64,000 nucleotides of DNA. It comes from Bifidobacterium simiiventris. GTDB lineage: Bacteria > Actinomycetota > Actinomycetes > Actinomycetales > Bifidobacteriaceae. The notes beneath the pieces are model-generated. The model was not told the origin of the DNA. It was given only the letters and a program-made list of their open reading frames with translations, and searched no databases. Made by a program: the position numbers and the translations under genes. Where the stretch lies: NCBI RefSeq assembly GCF_019331715.1, contig NZ_JAHBBG010000008.1, positions 41,724 to 105,723 on the forward strand. The letters are read 5' to 3'. Shown piece by piece: positions 36,329-46,518 of the stretch (positions are counted from its first letter, which is position 1; each line of letters opens with the position of its first letter).

Positions 36329-37678
36329 ATGATGACGTTTTCGATCAAGAAGTCCGTGGCGGTGCTCGGCGCTGCAGCCATGATGGTATCCGTGGCGGCC
36401 TGCGGCTCGGGCGACACCGGCGCAAAGTCTGACAATTCCGGCACTTCCGCCGACGGCAAGTCCACCATCACCGTGTGGAGCTGGGATACCACCATCGAGG
36501 ACGCCGCGAAGAAGTACATGGAGGAGAACCCGAACGTCACCATCAAGGTCACCAACGTCGGCACCTCCGCCCAGACCCAGGTCGCGTTGAACAACGCGAT
36601 CGCCGCCGGCAAGGGCGCCCCGGACATCTCCCTGATGGAATACCACTCCATCGCCCAGTTCGCGCTGTCCGACGCTCTCGAGGACCTCACCGACAAGACC
36701 TCCGGCTTCGACGCCGACTACCCCGCCGGCATCTGGAAGGGCGTGCAGGTCAACGGCAAGGTCTACGGCCTGCCGGTCGATTCCGGCCCGAACGCGCTGT
36801 TCTACAACAAGGCCGTCTTCGACAAGGCCGGCATCACCGAGGCCCCGAAGACGTGGGAGGAGTATTACCAGGACGCCAAGAAGATCCGCGCCCTCGGCGA
36901 CGACTACTACATCACCTCCGACGCCGGCGACAACAACCAGTCCACCGTGTTCATGTCGCTCATCGCGCAGGCCGGTGGCGCCCCGTTCAAGGTCGACGGC
37001 GACAAGGTCTCCATCGACCTCGTCAACGACGAAGGCACCAAGAAGGCCGTCGAATACTGGCAGCGCATGATCGACGAGGACCTCATCAACACCAAGGTCA
37101 CCAGCTGGTCCGACGAATGGAACAAGGGCCTCGGCGACGGCACCATCGCCTCGCTCGTCACCGGCGCGTGGATGCCGGGCAACCTGCTCTCCGGCGCCGC
37201 TCAGGCGTCCGGCAACTTCCGCGTGGCCACCGTGCCGCAGTGGAACGAGGGCGAGAACGTCAACTCCTTCAACGGCGGCTCCTCGCTGACCCTCATCAAG
37301 GGCACCAAGAACGCCGACGCGGCCTTCAAGTTCATGGAGTACGTCTGCCACAGCAAGGAAGGCATCAAGAACCGCGTCTCCTCCGGCGCCTTCCCGGCCG
37401 ACTCCGAATCCTTCAAGTCCGACTACTACCTCAACGGCACCGATGATCTGAACAAGTACTTCGGTGGCCAGAAGTACACCGAGGTGCTCGCCCAGGCGGC
37501 CGAGCAGGAAGTCGGCGACTTCGAGTTCCTGCCCTTCTGGAGCCAGGTGCAGAACACCTTCGGCGACTACGCCGGCAAGGCGTACCGCAAGGAGGAGAAG
37601 CTCTCCAAGTCGATGGAAGACTTCCAGAAGTCGCTCATCGACTACGCTGAGGGTCAGGGCTTCACGGTCGAGAAGTAA
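36329..37678 (+). CDS. Sugar ABC transporter substrate-binding lipoprotein 2
   Basis: A 449-residue paralogue of the preceding protein with a similar signal (MMVSVAAC lipobox) and parallel motifs (ITVWSWDTTIEDAAKKY, VYGLPVDSGPNALFYNKAVF, EAPKTWEEYYQDAKKI, GTIASLVTGAWMPGNLL). Differences concentrate in ligand-contacting positions of the central lobe (for example MSLIAQAGGAPF versus MTWLAGAKPF), which suggests altered specificity. ATG 36329 has AAAGGAG upstream, 108 bases after gene 1. Both are probably transcribed from the operator-controlled promoter at 34771. Confidence 0.94.
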   Translation: MMTFSIKKSVAVLGAAAMMVSVAACGSGDTGAKSDNSGTSADGKSTITVWSWDTTIEDAAKKYMEENPNVTIKVTNVGTSAQTQVALNNAIAAGKGAPDISLMEYHSIAQFALSDALEDLTDKTSGFDADYPAGIWKGVQVNGKVYGLPVDSGPNALFYNKAVFDKAGITEAPKTWEEYYQDAKKIRALGDDYYITSDAGDNNQSTVFMSLIAQAGGAPFKVDGDKVSIDLVNDEGTKKAVEYWQRMIDEDLINTKVTSWSDEWNKGLGDGTIASLVTGAWMPGNLLSGAAQASGNFRVATVPQWNEGENVNSFNGGSSLTLIKGTKNADAAFKFMEYVCHSKEGIKNRVSSGAFPADSESFKSDYYLNGTDDLNKYFGGQKYTEVLAQAAEQEVGDFEFLPFWSQVQNTFGDYAGKAYRKEEKLSKSMEDFQKSLIDYAEGQGFTVEK

Positions 37679-37727
37679 TAAGCAGGCAACGGCAGTCTAG
37701 CATCACATCATCTGCTGGACTGTTCTC

Positions 37728-37768
37728 ACAGGCCGGAGCATCCTACATTTCAGGATGCTCCGGCCTGT
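37728..37768 (+). terminator. Terminator after the binding-protein operon
   Basis: Perfect 17-bp arms ACAGGCCGGAGCATCCT (37728-37744) and AGGATGCTCCGGCCTGT (37752-37768) with a 7-base loop. Confidence 0.88.
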
Positions 37769-37813
37769 GTCGTACGAACGCTTCTCCTTCGGGGAGCGAA
37801 CGGGGCATACACA

Positions 37814-37860
37814 ACGGCCGCAGCGAGTCCGGATGGAATATGCGGACTCGCTGCGGCCGT
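37814..37860 (-). terminator. Terminator of gdhA
   Basis: Perfect 18-bp arms ACGGCCGCAGCGAGTCCG (37814-37831) and CGGACTCGCTGCGGCCGT (37843-37860), 27 bases beyond the gdhA stop. Confidence 0.85.
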
Positions 37861-37886
37861 TTGTTTGCAGTGACCGAGACGACGGC

Positions 37887-39569
<1,683 letters not shown>

Positions 39570-39866
39570 ATGGTCAGCAAGAAAGTGGTGTTTGATGCCG
39601 ATCGGGTGGCATACCTGATCGGATTGCCGGCCGTGCGATCGGCGACGGCGAACCGTATCGAATACGCCGAGGATTTCCAGCGTGACTGCATGGAGCGGTA
39701 TGCGCGCGGCGAATCCCCGGTGAAGATGTTCCGTGAGGCCGGACTCGGCCCGGAAATCATCGGATACAAGCGCATCGAACGGTGCATCGCCCGCTGGAAG
39801 GAAGTCGCGGCCAAGCGCGCGGCCGAGTCCGGCGAAGCGGCTGGAGAAACTCCTGCGGCTGCGTGA
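39570..39866 (+). CDS. Small HTH-like protein, OrfA/InsJ-like
   Basis: A 98-residue, mostly helical protein. The core RIEYAEDFQRDCMERYARGE, then SPVKMFREAGLGPEIIGYKRIERCIARW, resembles the helix-turn-helix part of IS3-type transposase OrfA/InsJ proteins, ending in an Ala/Glu-rich tail. No OrfB, terminal repeats or direct repeats are seen, so it is not a recognisable insertion sequence. It may be a domesticated DNA-binding protein or a relic. The start ATG follows GGATGAGG. The downstream neighbour is mscL. Function not assigned. Confidence 0.65.
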   Translation: MVSKKVVFDADRVAYLIGLPAVRSATANRIEYAEDFQRDCMERYARGESPVKMFREAGLGPEIIGYKRIERCIARWKEVAAKRAAESGEAAGETPAAA

Positions 39867-39952
39867 TACGACAGAGTTGATGCCTCCTTGCGTTAGGCTT
39901 GCGATTATTCATATCGGAACGATTGCGGCATGACGCAGGGAGGCATTGTTCG

Positions 39953-40399
39953 ATGATCGACGGATTCAAGAAGTTCATTTCCCGCGGCAACATGATCGAC
40001 ATGGCGGTCGGTGTCGTGATGGGCAGCGCGGTGACGTCAGTGGTCAACGCGATCGTCAACAGTCTGATCAATCCGCTCATCGCGATGATCTTCGGCAAAC
40101 CGAACATGGACGGTCTGCTGGCGTTCACGTTCAACGGCGCGACCGTGTCGATCGGCGCGGTGCTCGGAGCAATCCTCAATTTCTTCATCATCGCGGTGGC
40201 CGTGTATTTCTTCATCCTCGTGCCGATCAACAAGTTCCGCGACATGTCGGAGGCGCTGCTGGTCAAGGCCAAGCTCAAGGAAGCCGCCGATGCCGCGGCC
40301 GCAGCCGCCGAACAGCCCGAGCCGGAACCGACACCCGAGGAACAGACCGTCGCGTTGCTCAAGGAGATCCGCGACGAACTCTCCAAGCGCAACGCATGA
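39953..40399 (+). CDS. mscL: Large-conductance mechanosensitive channel MscL
   Basis: This 148-residue channel opens on membrane tension to release solutes during hypo-osmotic shock. The N-terminal amphipathic helix and TM1 (MIDGFKKFISRGNMIDMAVG, then VVMGSAVTSVVNAIVNSLI) and TM2 (LGAILNFFIIAVAVYFFIL) are typical, followed by a cytoplasmic Ala/Glu-rich stretch and a C-terminal helix. The start at 39953 with GGGAGG upstream gives the family N-terminus; the frame opens at 39899. A repeat palindrome follows. Confidence 0.94.
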   Translation: MIDGFKKFISRGNMIDMAVGVVMGSAVTSVVNAIVNSLINPLIAMIFGKPNMDGLLAFTFNGATVSIGAVLGAILNFFIIAVAVYFFILVPINKFRDMSEALLVKAKLKEAADAAAAAAEQPEPEPTPEEQTVALLKEIRDELSKRNA

Positions 40400-40490
40400 C
40401 GGCCGGCGATAACGGCGCGATCTATCTCCGTCATGTTGGGTGCAAACAGATCACCCCTGTCATGTCGGGTGATGCGGGCCGCACCACTTT

Positions 40491-40613
40491 GTCATTTCGA
40501 GCGAGGCGAAGCCGGGTCGAGAAATCTTTCGGAGTCTTTGGCAGTAGAGGATTTCTCCGCTCGCTGCGCTCGGTCGAAATGACAGGGATGTTGCGGCGCT
40601 CGGTCGAAATGAC
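40491..40613. repeat. GTCATTTCGA-family palindrome with extra right end, mscL-AKR
   Basis: A complete copy at 40491-40583 (left arm GTCATTTCGAGCGAGGCG..., right arm AGGATTTCTCC...GGTCGAAATGAC), followed by an additional partial right arm GCGGCGCTCGGTCGAAATGAC at 40593-40613. It sits between the converging mscL and aldo/keto reductase genes. Confidence 0.88.
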
Positions 40614-40647
40614 ACGGGCGGAGCATTTTCCGAGGTGACGTCCGCTG

Positions 40648-41601
40648 TCAGATCAGCTTGTTGCCGGCGGAGCGGTAGAGGTCCCACCAATCCTCGCGGC
40701 TGAGATCGATGTCGGCGCCAGCGGCCATCTGCGCGATGCGCTCGGTGTTCATCGAACCGAGCAGCGGCTGGATGCCGGCCGGATGACGCAGCATCCACGC
40801 CACCGCGATGCCGTTCGGTGTCGAATCGTACTTCGCGGCCAGCTTGTCGAGTTCGGCGTTGAGTTCCGGGAAGTGCGCGTTGCCGACGAACGGGCCGAAC
40901 TCGGTGTCGGACTGGAACGGGCACCACGCCTGGATCGTCATGTGCTTGAGTCGCGAGTACGGCAGGATGCCGCCCGTGCGATCGGCCGCCTCGTCGTCGT
41001 TCACGTTGAAGTGGATCTCCGCGTCGAGCGGCTGCGTGTGCATTAGGCCGAACTGCAGCTGGTCGATCTCCAGCTTCTGCTTGAGTCCGCTCTGCAGCAG
41101 TTCGATCTGCCACGGTCCCATGTTGCTCACGCCGAAGTGACGTACCTTGCCACTCGACTCGAGCTTGTCGAACGCCTCGGCCACCTCGTCCAGCTCGAAC
41201 AGCGTGTCGATGCGGTGCAGCAGCACGGCGTCGACGTAATCGGTGTTGAGGGCCTCGAGTTCCGCGTCGAGCGAGTCGAGCAGATGCTTGGCGGTGAAGT
41301 CGTAGCCGCGCGCGCCGCCGTCATCGAAACGGTAGTCGATGCCGAACTTGGTCTGGATGAAGATCTTGCCGCGGTCGAGGCCGGCGTCCTGCCACGCCTG
41401 ACCGAATATGCGCGAGCTGGCGTGCAGTTCGTGCGCGTGGAATCCGTAGATGTCAGCAGTGTCGAAATAGTCGATGCCGGACTCGGCCGCCGTGGCGACC
41501 GTTTTCGCCGCAGCGTCGCGATCCAGTGCGTCCATGCGCATCACGCCGAGCGCGACGCGCGATGCGATCATGCCGGACTGTCCGATTTCCTGAGTTTTCA
41601 T
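40648..41601 (-). CDS. Aldo/keto reductase
   Basis: A 317-residue NADPH-dependent oxidoreductase of the AKR fold, cytoplasmic. The catalytic tetrad is recognisable: Asp and Tyr in FDTADIYGFHAHE, Lys in IFIQTKFGID, His in AVLLHRIDTL. The C-terminal part has the phosphate-binding LLGSMNTERIAQM. It resembles the YdhF-like group with a VRHFGVSNMGPWQIELLQ block. ATG 41601 with GGGGAG upstream is chosen; the frame continues to 41724 through short repeats that would give an Arg-rich, unlikely N-terminus. The substrate is unknown. Confidence 0.92.
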   Translation of the reverse strand: MKTQEIGQSGMIASRVALGVMRMDALDRDAAAKTVATAAESGIDYFDTADIYGFHAHELHASSRIFGQAWQDAGLDRGKIFIQTKFGIDYRFDDGGARGYDFTAKHLLDSLDAELEALNTDYVDAVLLHRIDTLFELDEVAEAFDKLESSGKVRHFGVSNMGPWQIELLQSGLKQKLEIDQLQFGLMHTQPLDAEIHFNVNDDEAADRTGGILPYSRLKHMTIQAWCPFQSDTEFGPFVGNAHFPELNAELDKLAAKYDSTPNGIAVAWMLRHPAGIQPLLGSMNTERIAQMAAGADIDLSREDWWDLYRSAGNKLI

Positions 41602-41624
41602 AGCCACTCCCCTGTGCTGATGTT

Positions 41625-41739
41625 GTCGATCGATATTTGCCGATCGATATCTGTCGGCCGGTATCGTCGATCGGTATCTGCTGCGCTGCGGTATCCGACG
41701 GTATCCGGCAGTCATCAACCGCACTGGTACCGCTGGTAC
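41625..41739. repeat. Short CGATCG(A/G)TAT repeats in the AKR promoter region
   Basis: Copies of G(T/C)CGATCG(A/G)TAT(C/T)TG begin at about 41625, 41639 and 41666, followed by GCGGTATCC-type repeats and the palindrome GGTACCGCTGGTACC (41725-41739). They may be regulator sites for the aldo/keto reductase gene. Nothing coding is seen in 41602-42398. Confidence 0.55.
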
Positions 41740-41865
41740 CGCAATCGTTCAACCCTACTGCTTCAACCGCGCTTGAACGCAAATTGGCTGTTTTTAGGGG
41801 TAATAGGGCGACCGACGACCATGGCGTTCCGCTCTCGAGCCCCGTTCCGCCGAACTGTTCGTAAC

Positions 41866-41894
41866 CCAAAAAGCCCGGCGGTTGGGCCGGGCTT
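41866..41894 (-). terminator. Minus-strand terminator upstream of the AKR gene
   Basis: Arms AAGCCCGGC (41871-41879) and GCCGGGCTT (41886-41894) with T5 on the minus strand. It probably stops any read-through from the tRNA unit. Confidence 0.7.
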
Positions 41895-42182
41895 CCAGAG
41901 AGAGAAAGGAGAAGAAGGAAAAAGGTTTTTCAGTTATGTTGTGCGGCCTTTCGGCCGTTGATTACATATAACCACCCGACTCATGGCGCTGCGTGCGAGG
42001 ACTCTGTGAATTGCGTGGGAGTCGTGCGACGGTTGTGTGTGGTGTGGGGTGTGGGGTGTGTGACGTGTGGTGTGTGGTGACTGTATGTGGCGGGCTGTGT
42101 GCGTGGGCGGGTTGCGTGTGTGGTGGGGCGGCAGTTATCCACGACTTCTCTCGCGGTTCTTCCTGTGCTCCTTCTCCTTTCC

Positions 42183-42302
42183 TTCCCGGGCTTACGCCCG
42201 TTTTTGCGCCCCGATCCGGCCGTATGCCCGGGAACGTTGCCTTTCGGGGGATTCCCGGGCTTACGGCCGTTTGGAGGGGCGGAACCGGCCGTAAGCCCGG
42301 GA
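42183..42302. repeat. Two CCCGGGC(A/T)TACGGCCG hairpins
   Basis: Hairpins at 42183-42234 and 42252-42302, the same family as at 6.0-6.5 kb and 47.4-47.6 kb. Here they lie beyond the 3' end of the tRNA unit. The preceding 41990-42130 is a TG-rich stretch (GTGTGGTGTGGGGTGTGGGG) of low complexity. Confidence 0.85.
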
Positions 42303-42353
42303 GTGAATTGCCGCAGAACGCAAAAACCCTCAGAAAATAAGCAAGAAATGAAA

Positions 42354-42393
42354 ACAGAAAAACCCTCGGAATCGTTGAAATTCCAAGGGTTTT
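42354..42393 (-). terminator. Terminator of the tRNA unit
   Basis: Arms AAAACCCTCGGAAT (42359-42372) and ATTCCAAGGGTTTT (42380-42393) pair with one G-T wobble and end in T5 on the minus strand, six bases from the tRNA-Ala 3' end. Confidence 0.85.
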
Positions 42394-42398
42394 GTAAG

Positions 42399-42471
42399 TG
42401 GAGCATGCCGGGTTCGAACCGGCGACCCTCTGCTTGCAAAGCAGATGCGCTACCAGCTGCGCCAATGCCCC
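42399..42471 (-). tRNA. tRNA-Ala (anticodon TGC)
   Basis: The 73-nt cloverleaf starts GGGGCAT and ends ATGCTCCA. The anticodon stem TCTGC/GCAGA holds loop TTTGCAA with anticodon TGC. The T arm contains GGTTCGAACC. CCA is not encoded. Confidence 0.95.
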
Positions 42472-42524
42472 AAATGTGGGTGGTTAGAAAAAAAGAGCGG
42501 CACATGGCCGCTTCATTTTTCCTG

Positions 42525-42598
42525 TGGGCCCGGGAGGACTTGAACCTCCGACCTCATCCTTATCAGGGATGCGCTCTAACCACCTGAGCTACGGGCCC
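42525..42598 (-). tRNA. tRNA-Ile (anticodon GAT)
   Basis: The 74-nt cloverleaf has acceptor GGGCCCG/CGGGCCC, anticodon stem CATCC/GGATG with loop CTGATAA (anticodon GAT) and T-arm GGTTCAAGTCC. It lies 53 bases upstream of tRNA-Ala in the same unit. The Ile-Ala pair usually sits in rRNA operons; here no rRNA flanks it. Confidence 0.95.
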
Positions 42599-42630
42599 GA
42601 TCCATACGCTTCAAAAGCGCACAATCGACT

Positions 42631-42658
42631 AGAATACCAGAGTCCGTTCGAACGTCAA
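42631..42658 (-). promoter_or_regulatory. Promoter of the tRNA-Ile/tRNA-Ala unit
   Basis: On the minus strand TTGACG (42658-42653) and TATTCT (42636-42631) are separated by 16 bases, a near-consensus housekeeping promoter 33 bases before tRNA-Ile. The rest of 42599-42984 shows no gene. Confidence 0.7.
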
Positions 42659-42984
42659 GCTGTGGCGTGTCATCGGCGTGTCGCGTGGAGTGATGCGGTT
42701 CGTTGTACCCGGATTCCCTGTCGTCGCAGTGGATGCGTTGCTCCATACCCGTGACTCCGAATTTGGAGAAGCGCGCGAGCGCTCGACTGCCGTAACGCGG
42801 CCGCTGCGGAAATCTCGCGGCGGATCTATTTCCTTCTCGTCCCGTTCAGCCCGACCAGCCATTAGACTGGTACCTTGTCAAACAAGGCCTTTCGCCGGGC
42901 CTGCGAACCGTGACGCGGCAACGGGCATGACGTGGTGTCCGTTTGTGTGCGGCTTCGATGCGGCGGATGGCAGAAAGGAACGTC

Positions 42985-45366
42985 ATGCAGTATTCCGTCG
43001 AGGGAGTATCCAAAAACTTCGAACTGATCCCGCAACCGCGGGATATATCGATCGAACCGGACGCGTACGCGATGTTGCCGTACGTCGACCGGATCGTCGA
43101 GATCGCCGCAGACGCCGATGCTGCCTGCGTACTTGCCAACCAGCTTGCCGACGACATCGAAGCTGCGACCGGACTGCGCTGGGACGTGGCGAACAGCGAT
43201 CGTTGGCAGTCGTTCATCACGCTGTCGATCGACCACGGCAACACGGCCGACGGTGCCGCGATCGGACAAGCGTCGGACGATGCGATCGTTGGCACGGCGG
43301 ATCATGCCGACAGCGCCCGCCCGTCGAACGATGTCTCGGAACGAAACGGTTGTCCCGCAGCCGTCACGTCGTCTCCGCTCGTACCAACCGCATACCGGCT
43401 CACGATCGCGCCGGACGGCATCACGGTTATCGGCGGCGGTGCGGCCGGCCTGCGCGACGGCGTACAGACACTGCGCCAGATCATCCGTCAATGCGCGCCC
43501 GCACTGCCGGTGATTACGATCGCAGACCAGCCAGCGTATGCAGTGCGCGGCTACTATCTCGACACGACGCGCGGCCGCGTCCCTACGCTCGACTGGCTGA
43601 AAACGTGGGCGGACAAACTCTGCCTGTACAAATACAACCAACTCCAGCTCTACATCGAGCATACGTTCGCATTCGACGGACTGAGCGAAACCTGGCGCGG
43701 CGCCAGCCCGCTCAAGCCCGCCGACATCATCGCCTTCGACGACTACTGCGCGGCCCGCGGCATCGAACTTGTTCCCTCCGTCTCCACCTTCGGCCACCAC
43801 TACACCGCCCTGCGCACGCGCGAACTGCGCCGGCTCGGCGAATTCCCCGACCAGGCAGACCGCCCGTTCAGCCTCATCGAACGCATGGAACACCACACGC
43901 TCAACATCACCGAACCGGACGCGCTCGCGTTCTCGTACAAACTCATCGACGACTATCTCGGCCTGTTCCGCACCCGCAAATTCAACATCTGTGGCGACGA
44001 AACCTTCGACCTCGGCAAAGGCCGTTCCAAGCCGGAAGCCGACCGTCGCGGCGTCGCAGCCATGTACGCCGACTACGTGACGTGCCTGTGCAATCACCTG
44101 TCCAAGCAAGGCCGCGAACCGCTGTTCTGGGGCGACATCGCGATCGAACATCCCGAAATCCTCGACCGGCTGCCGCACGACGTGACCCTGCTCAACTGGC
44201 TGTACGCGCCCGACATCAACGACGACAAAGTGAGACTCGTAGCGCAGTCGGGCGCCGCGCAGTACGTGTGCCCGGCCGTGTGGTGCTGGAACGCGCTGTT
44301 GCCGCGGCTCGACTGGTCGTGGAACAACATCGCGCGGCTCGCGCGGTACGGCCTGCGATACGGCGCGGCCGGCTTCCTCGTGACCGACTGGGGCGACTTC
44401 GGGCACGTCAACGACCCGCGCATGGCGATCCCCGGCATGATCTACGGCGCGCAGTGCGCGTGGAACCCCGACTGGGCGGTGGACAACGGCTGTGACGGCT
44501 GTGGTTGCGCCGATCGTGATTCCGACAACTCCGGACTCGCGTTGGACGACGACGAGTACGACAGCGGCGATCTGTCCTGCGACGCGTGCATCGACGACGA
44601 CCGGTGCGTCGCGCGGGACACCGGCGAATCCGCGCACGTCGAACTCGCCCGGCGCATCTCGATCGTCGAGTACGGCGACCGTAGCGGCACATTCGTCGCC
44701 GCGCTGCGCGACGCTTCACGGCAGGTGACGTTCAGTTGGATGAACGTCGTGCGGTATGTGGAACTCGACCTTGGCGACGGCTCGCTGAACGAGGACGTGC
44801 GCGACTCGATTTGGACAGGTTCGGATACCGAGGCCGCGGATCGGATTCACGCGAGCGCGACTGTGGGTGAGGCGCGGCGGCAGTTGCTCGCGTGGCTGGT
44901 CGATGCGGCGCAGGACGGCGCCGATGGCGGAATTCGCCGTACCTGCGCGGCGAACGCGGCGCTGCATGCGGCGGAAGCGCGGATGGGTGCGGTTCTAGCA
45001 GGCGAGACTGCCGGTTCGGGCGTGCGCGGCGCGGCGGGCACTGCCAGTGCGGCCGGTTCGCGTGGTCGGACGTTGCGGGCTGTGCGCATTGCATGCGAGG
45101 GTCAGCGGCTGTTCAACGAGCTTGGACTGTGTCTTGCGCTCCGTTTCGGTGTGATCGCGGCGGACGACGTGCGGTTGCCCGGAACCGGTTCATGGGCATG
45201 CGTGGCAGACCAAGCGGACCTGCACGCCGCATGCCAGGCTGTGGCGCGTGGTCTGGAACGTTGGTTCGAGGCATATGCGGATGCATGGCGCGCGGTCAGC
45301 GCCGAATCGGAACTCCGACGCATTGCCGACGTGGTCTGGCGCTGCGCCGATCTGCTGCGTGCGTAA
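42985..45366 (+). CDS. GH20 beta-N-acetylhexosaminidase-like protein
   Basis: This 793-residue glycosidase has no signal peptide, so it is probably intracellular, acting on N-acetylhexosamine-containing oligosaccharides. The N-terminal GH20b-like domain (to about 165) ends at GLRDGVQTLRQI. The TIM barrel begins VRGYYLDTTRGRVPTLDWL. The GH20 catalytic Asp-Glu pair is in NICGDETFD (Asp338, Glu339), which uses substrate-assisted catalysis, and WGDIAIEHPEI follows. Around residues 500-545 an unusual insertion reads CDGCGC, then an acidic run, then CDACIDDDRC, with seven cysteines. The C-terminal 200 residues are helical. ATG 42985 has AAAGGA upstream. It stands alone on the plus strand. Confidence 0.85.
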   Translation: MQYSVEGVSKNFELIPQPRDISIEPDAYAMLPYVDRIVEIAADADAACVLANQLADDIEAATGLRWDVANSDRWQSFITLSIDHGNTADGAAIGQASDDAIVGTADHADSARPSNDVSERNGCPAAVTSSPLVPTAYRLTIAPDGITVIGGGAAGLRDGVQTLRQIIRQCAPALPVITIADQPAYAVRGYYLDTTRGRVPTLDWLKTWADKLCLYKYNQLQLYIEHTFAFDGLSETWRGASPLKPADIIAFDDYCAARGIELVPSVSTFGHHYTALRTRELRRLGEFPDQADRPFSLIERMEHHTLNITEPDALAFSYKLIDDYLGLFRTRKFNICGDETFDLGKGRSKPEADRRGVAAMYADYVTCLCNHLSKQGREPLFWGDIAIEHPEILDRLPHDVTLLNWLYAPDINDDKVRLVAQSGAAQYVCPAVWCWNALLPRLDWSWNNIARLARYGLRYGAAGFLVTDWGDFGHVNDPRMAIPGMIYGAQCAWNPDWAVDNGCDGCGCADRDSDNSGLALDDDEYDSGDLSCDACIDDDRCVARDTGESAHVELARRISIVEYGDRSGTFVAALRDASRQVTFSWMNVVRYVELDLGDGSLNEDVRDSIWTGSDTEAADRIHASATVGEARRQLLAWLVDAAQDGADGGIRRTCAANAALHAAEARMGAVLAGETAGSGVRGAAGTASAAGSRGRTLRAVRIACEGQRLFNELGLCLALRFGVIAADDVRLPGTGSWACVADQADLHAACQAVARGLERWFEAYADAWRAVSAESELRRIADVVWRCADLLRA

Positions 45367-45592
45367 TCCGGTGCCTGACGCGCGTGCATCATGTGTGACT
45401 CGCTCATGATGCGGTCTCTAGGGATACGGGGTTCGTTGTCCCGGATGACTGCCGCATCATGGGCGAGAGGGGCCGCGCCGTGGGCGAGTGCCCGCATCCA
45501 TGGGTTCTGTCTGCGTTTCGGTCGGTGTCTCGCGCATTCCTCGCGCCGCTGGTAAAGTCGGTCGCGCAAATCCCATGAGGAAGAGAGATGTA

Positions 45593-46477
45593 ATGAATGG
45601 GATGCGTAACTGCATCGGAAATACTGGCATAACCATGACCGTTCCTGTCGAAGAGATGATGGAACGTATCGACTTGCCCGAAGAGGTTCGGAATGTGCTG
45701 CGCGAGCTGGAAGCAGACGGCGAATCACTGTCTACGGAAGGCATGGACGCGGTGCGAGGCCTTGCCAACCCCGAGCGACGGGTCGAATCATGGAACACGC
45801 TGAAATCCGTGCTCGGCGATGATCCGAACGGATGGCGCATGCTGTATTGGATGCTCTACGCGGCCGGTGAATACACGTTCCCGGAATACTGCCGTCTCGG
45901 TATCCCCGACAATGTCTTCGACAATACGATGGCCTGCTTTACGCGGTTCATCAACGAGCATCGCGTCAGCTACGGCACGTACGGCTTCGACCGTGACTTC
46001 TGGACGTACCGCCAGCTGAGCGCGCGCCTGTTCCGCCTCGGCGATCTCGAATTTGAACTGGCGTATGACACGAAGGATGTGCCGTCCGTAGCGGGCACCC
46101 CGCGCATCATCAACATGCATATCCCCTCCGATGCACGGCTCGACCCTGATCATTGCGACATGTCGATCGCGCGTTCGCGGTCGTTCTTCGCGCGGTTCTT
46201 CCCCAATTGGGCGCGGCTGCCGTACATGTGCGAATCGTGGCTGCTCTCCCCCGTTTTGGAACAGCTGTTGCCGGAGAACTCGCACATCCTCGCATTCCAG
46301 CGTCGGTTCGAGATTCTGGCGACCGATCTTGAAGCGCAGGATTGGCGTGAATGGGTGTTTCAGCGGTGTGCTGCGCCGGTTGAGGAACTGCCGGAGAACA
46401 CGTCGCTGCAGCGCAACATGAAGCAGTTCTTGCTCGGCGGCGGCAAGGTCGGCATCGGCATTGGCCGGTTGCGCTGA
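45593..46477 (+). CDS. Acyltransferase domain-containing protein (GNAT-like, DUF5596 type)
   Basis: This 294-residue protein begins MNGMRNCIGNTG after GAGGAAGAGAG. Recognisable blocks are FPEYCRLGIPDNVFDNTM (helical N-terminal domain), YGFDRDFWTYRQLSARLFRLG, and in the C-terminal half HIPSDARLDPDHCDMSI and YMCESWLLSPVLEQLLPENSHI. These fit the two-domain proteins annotated as acyltransferase domain-containing proteins with a GNAT-like C-terminal fold. No substrate is known. The frame opens upstream at 45488, but the chosen ATG has the only good ribosome-binding site. It lies 226 bases after the GH20 gene in the same direction. Confidence 0.75.
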   Translation: MNGMRNCIGNTGITMTVPVEEMMERIDLPEEVRNVLRELEADGESLSTEGMDAVRGLANPERRVESWNTLKSVLGDDPNGWRMLYWMLYAAGEYTFPEYCRLGIPDNVFDNTMACFTRFINEHRVSYGTYGFDRDFWTYRQLSARLFRLGDLEFELAYDTKDVPSVAGTPRIINMHIPSDARLDPDHCDMSIARSRSFFARFFPNWARLPYMCESWLLSPVLEQLLPENSHILAFQRRFEILATDLEAQDWREWVFQRCAAPVEELPENTSLQRNMKQFLLGGGKVGIGIGRLR

Positions 46478-46518
46478 GACTGTGGCTTTCTCTCAACTCT
46501 GAGGCAGATCCGTGCGCT

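Noticed and set aside
39570..39866. Insertion sequence of the IS3 family
   Set aside because: Only an OrfA-like HTH is present; no OrfB, no terminal inverted repeats, no target duplication.
42130..42145. DnaA box near the tRNA region (TTATCCACG)
   Set aside because: A single imperfect box far from the origin, within TG-rich DNA; likely chance.
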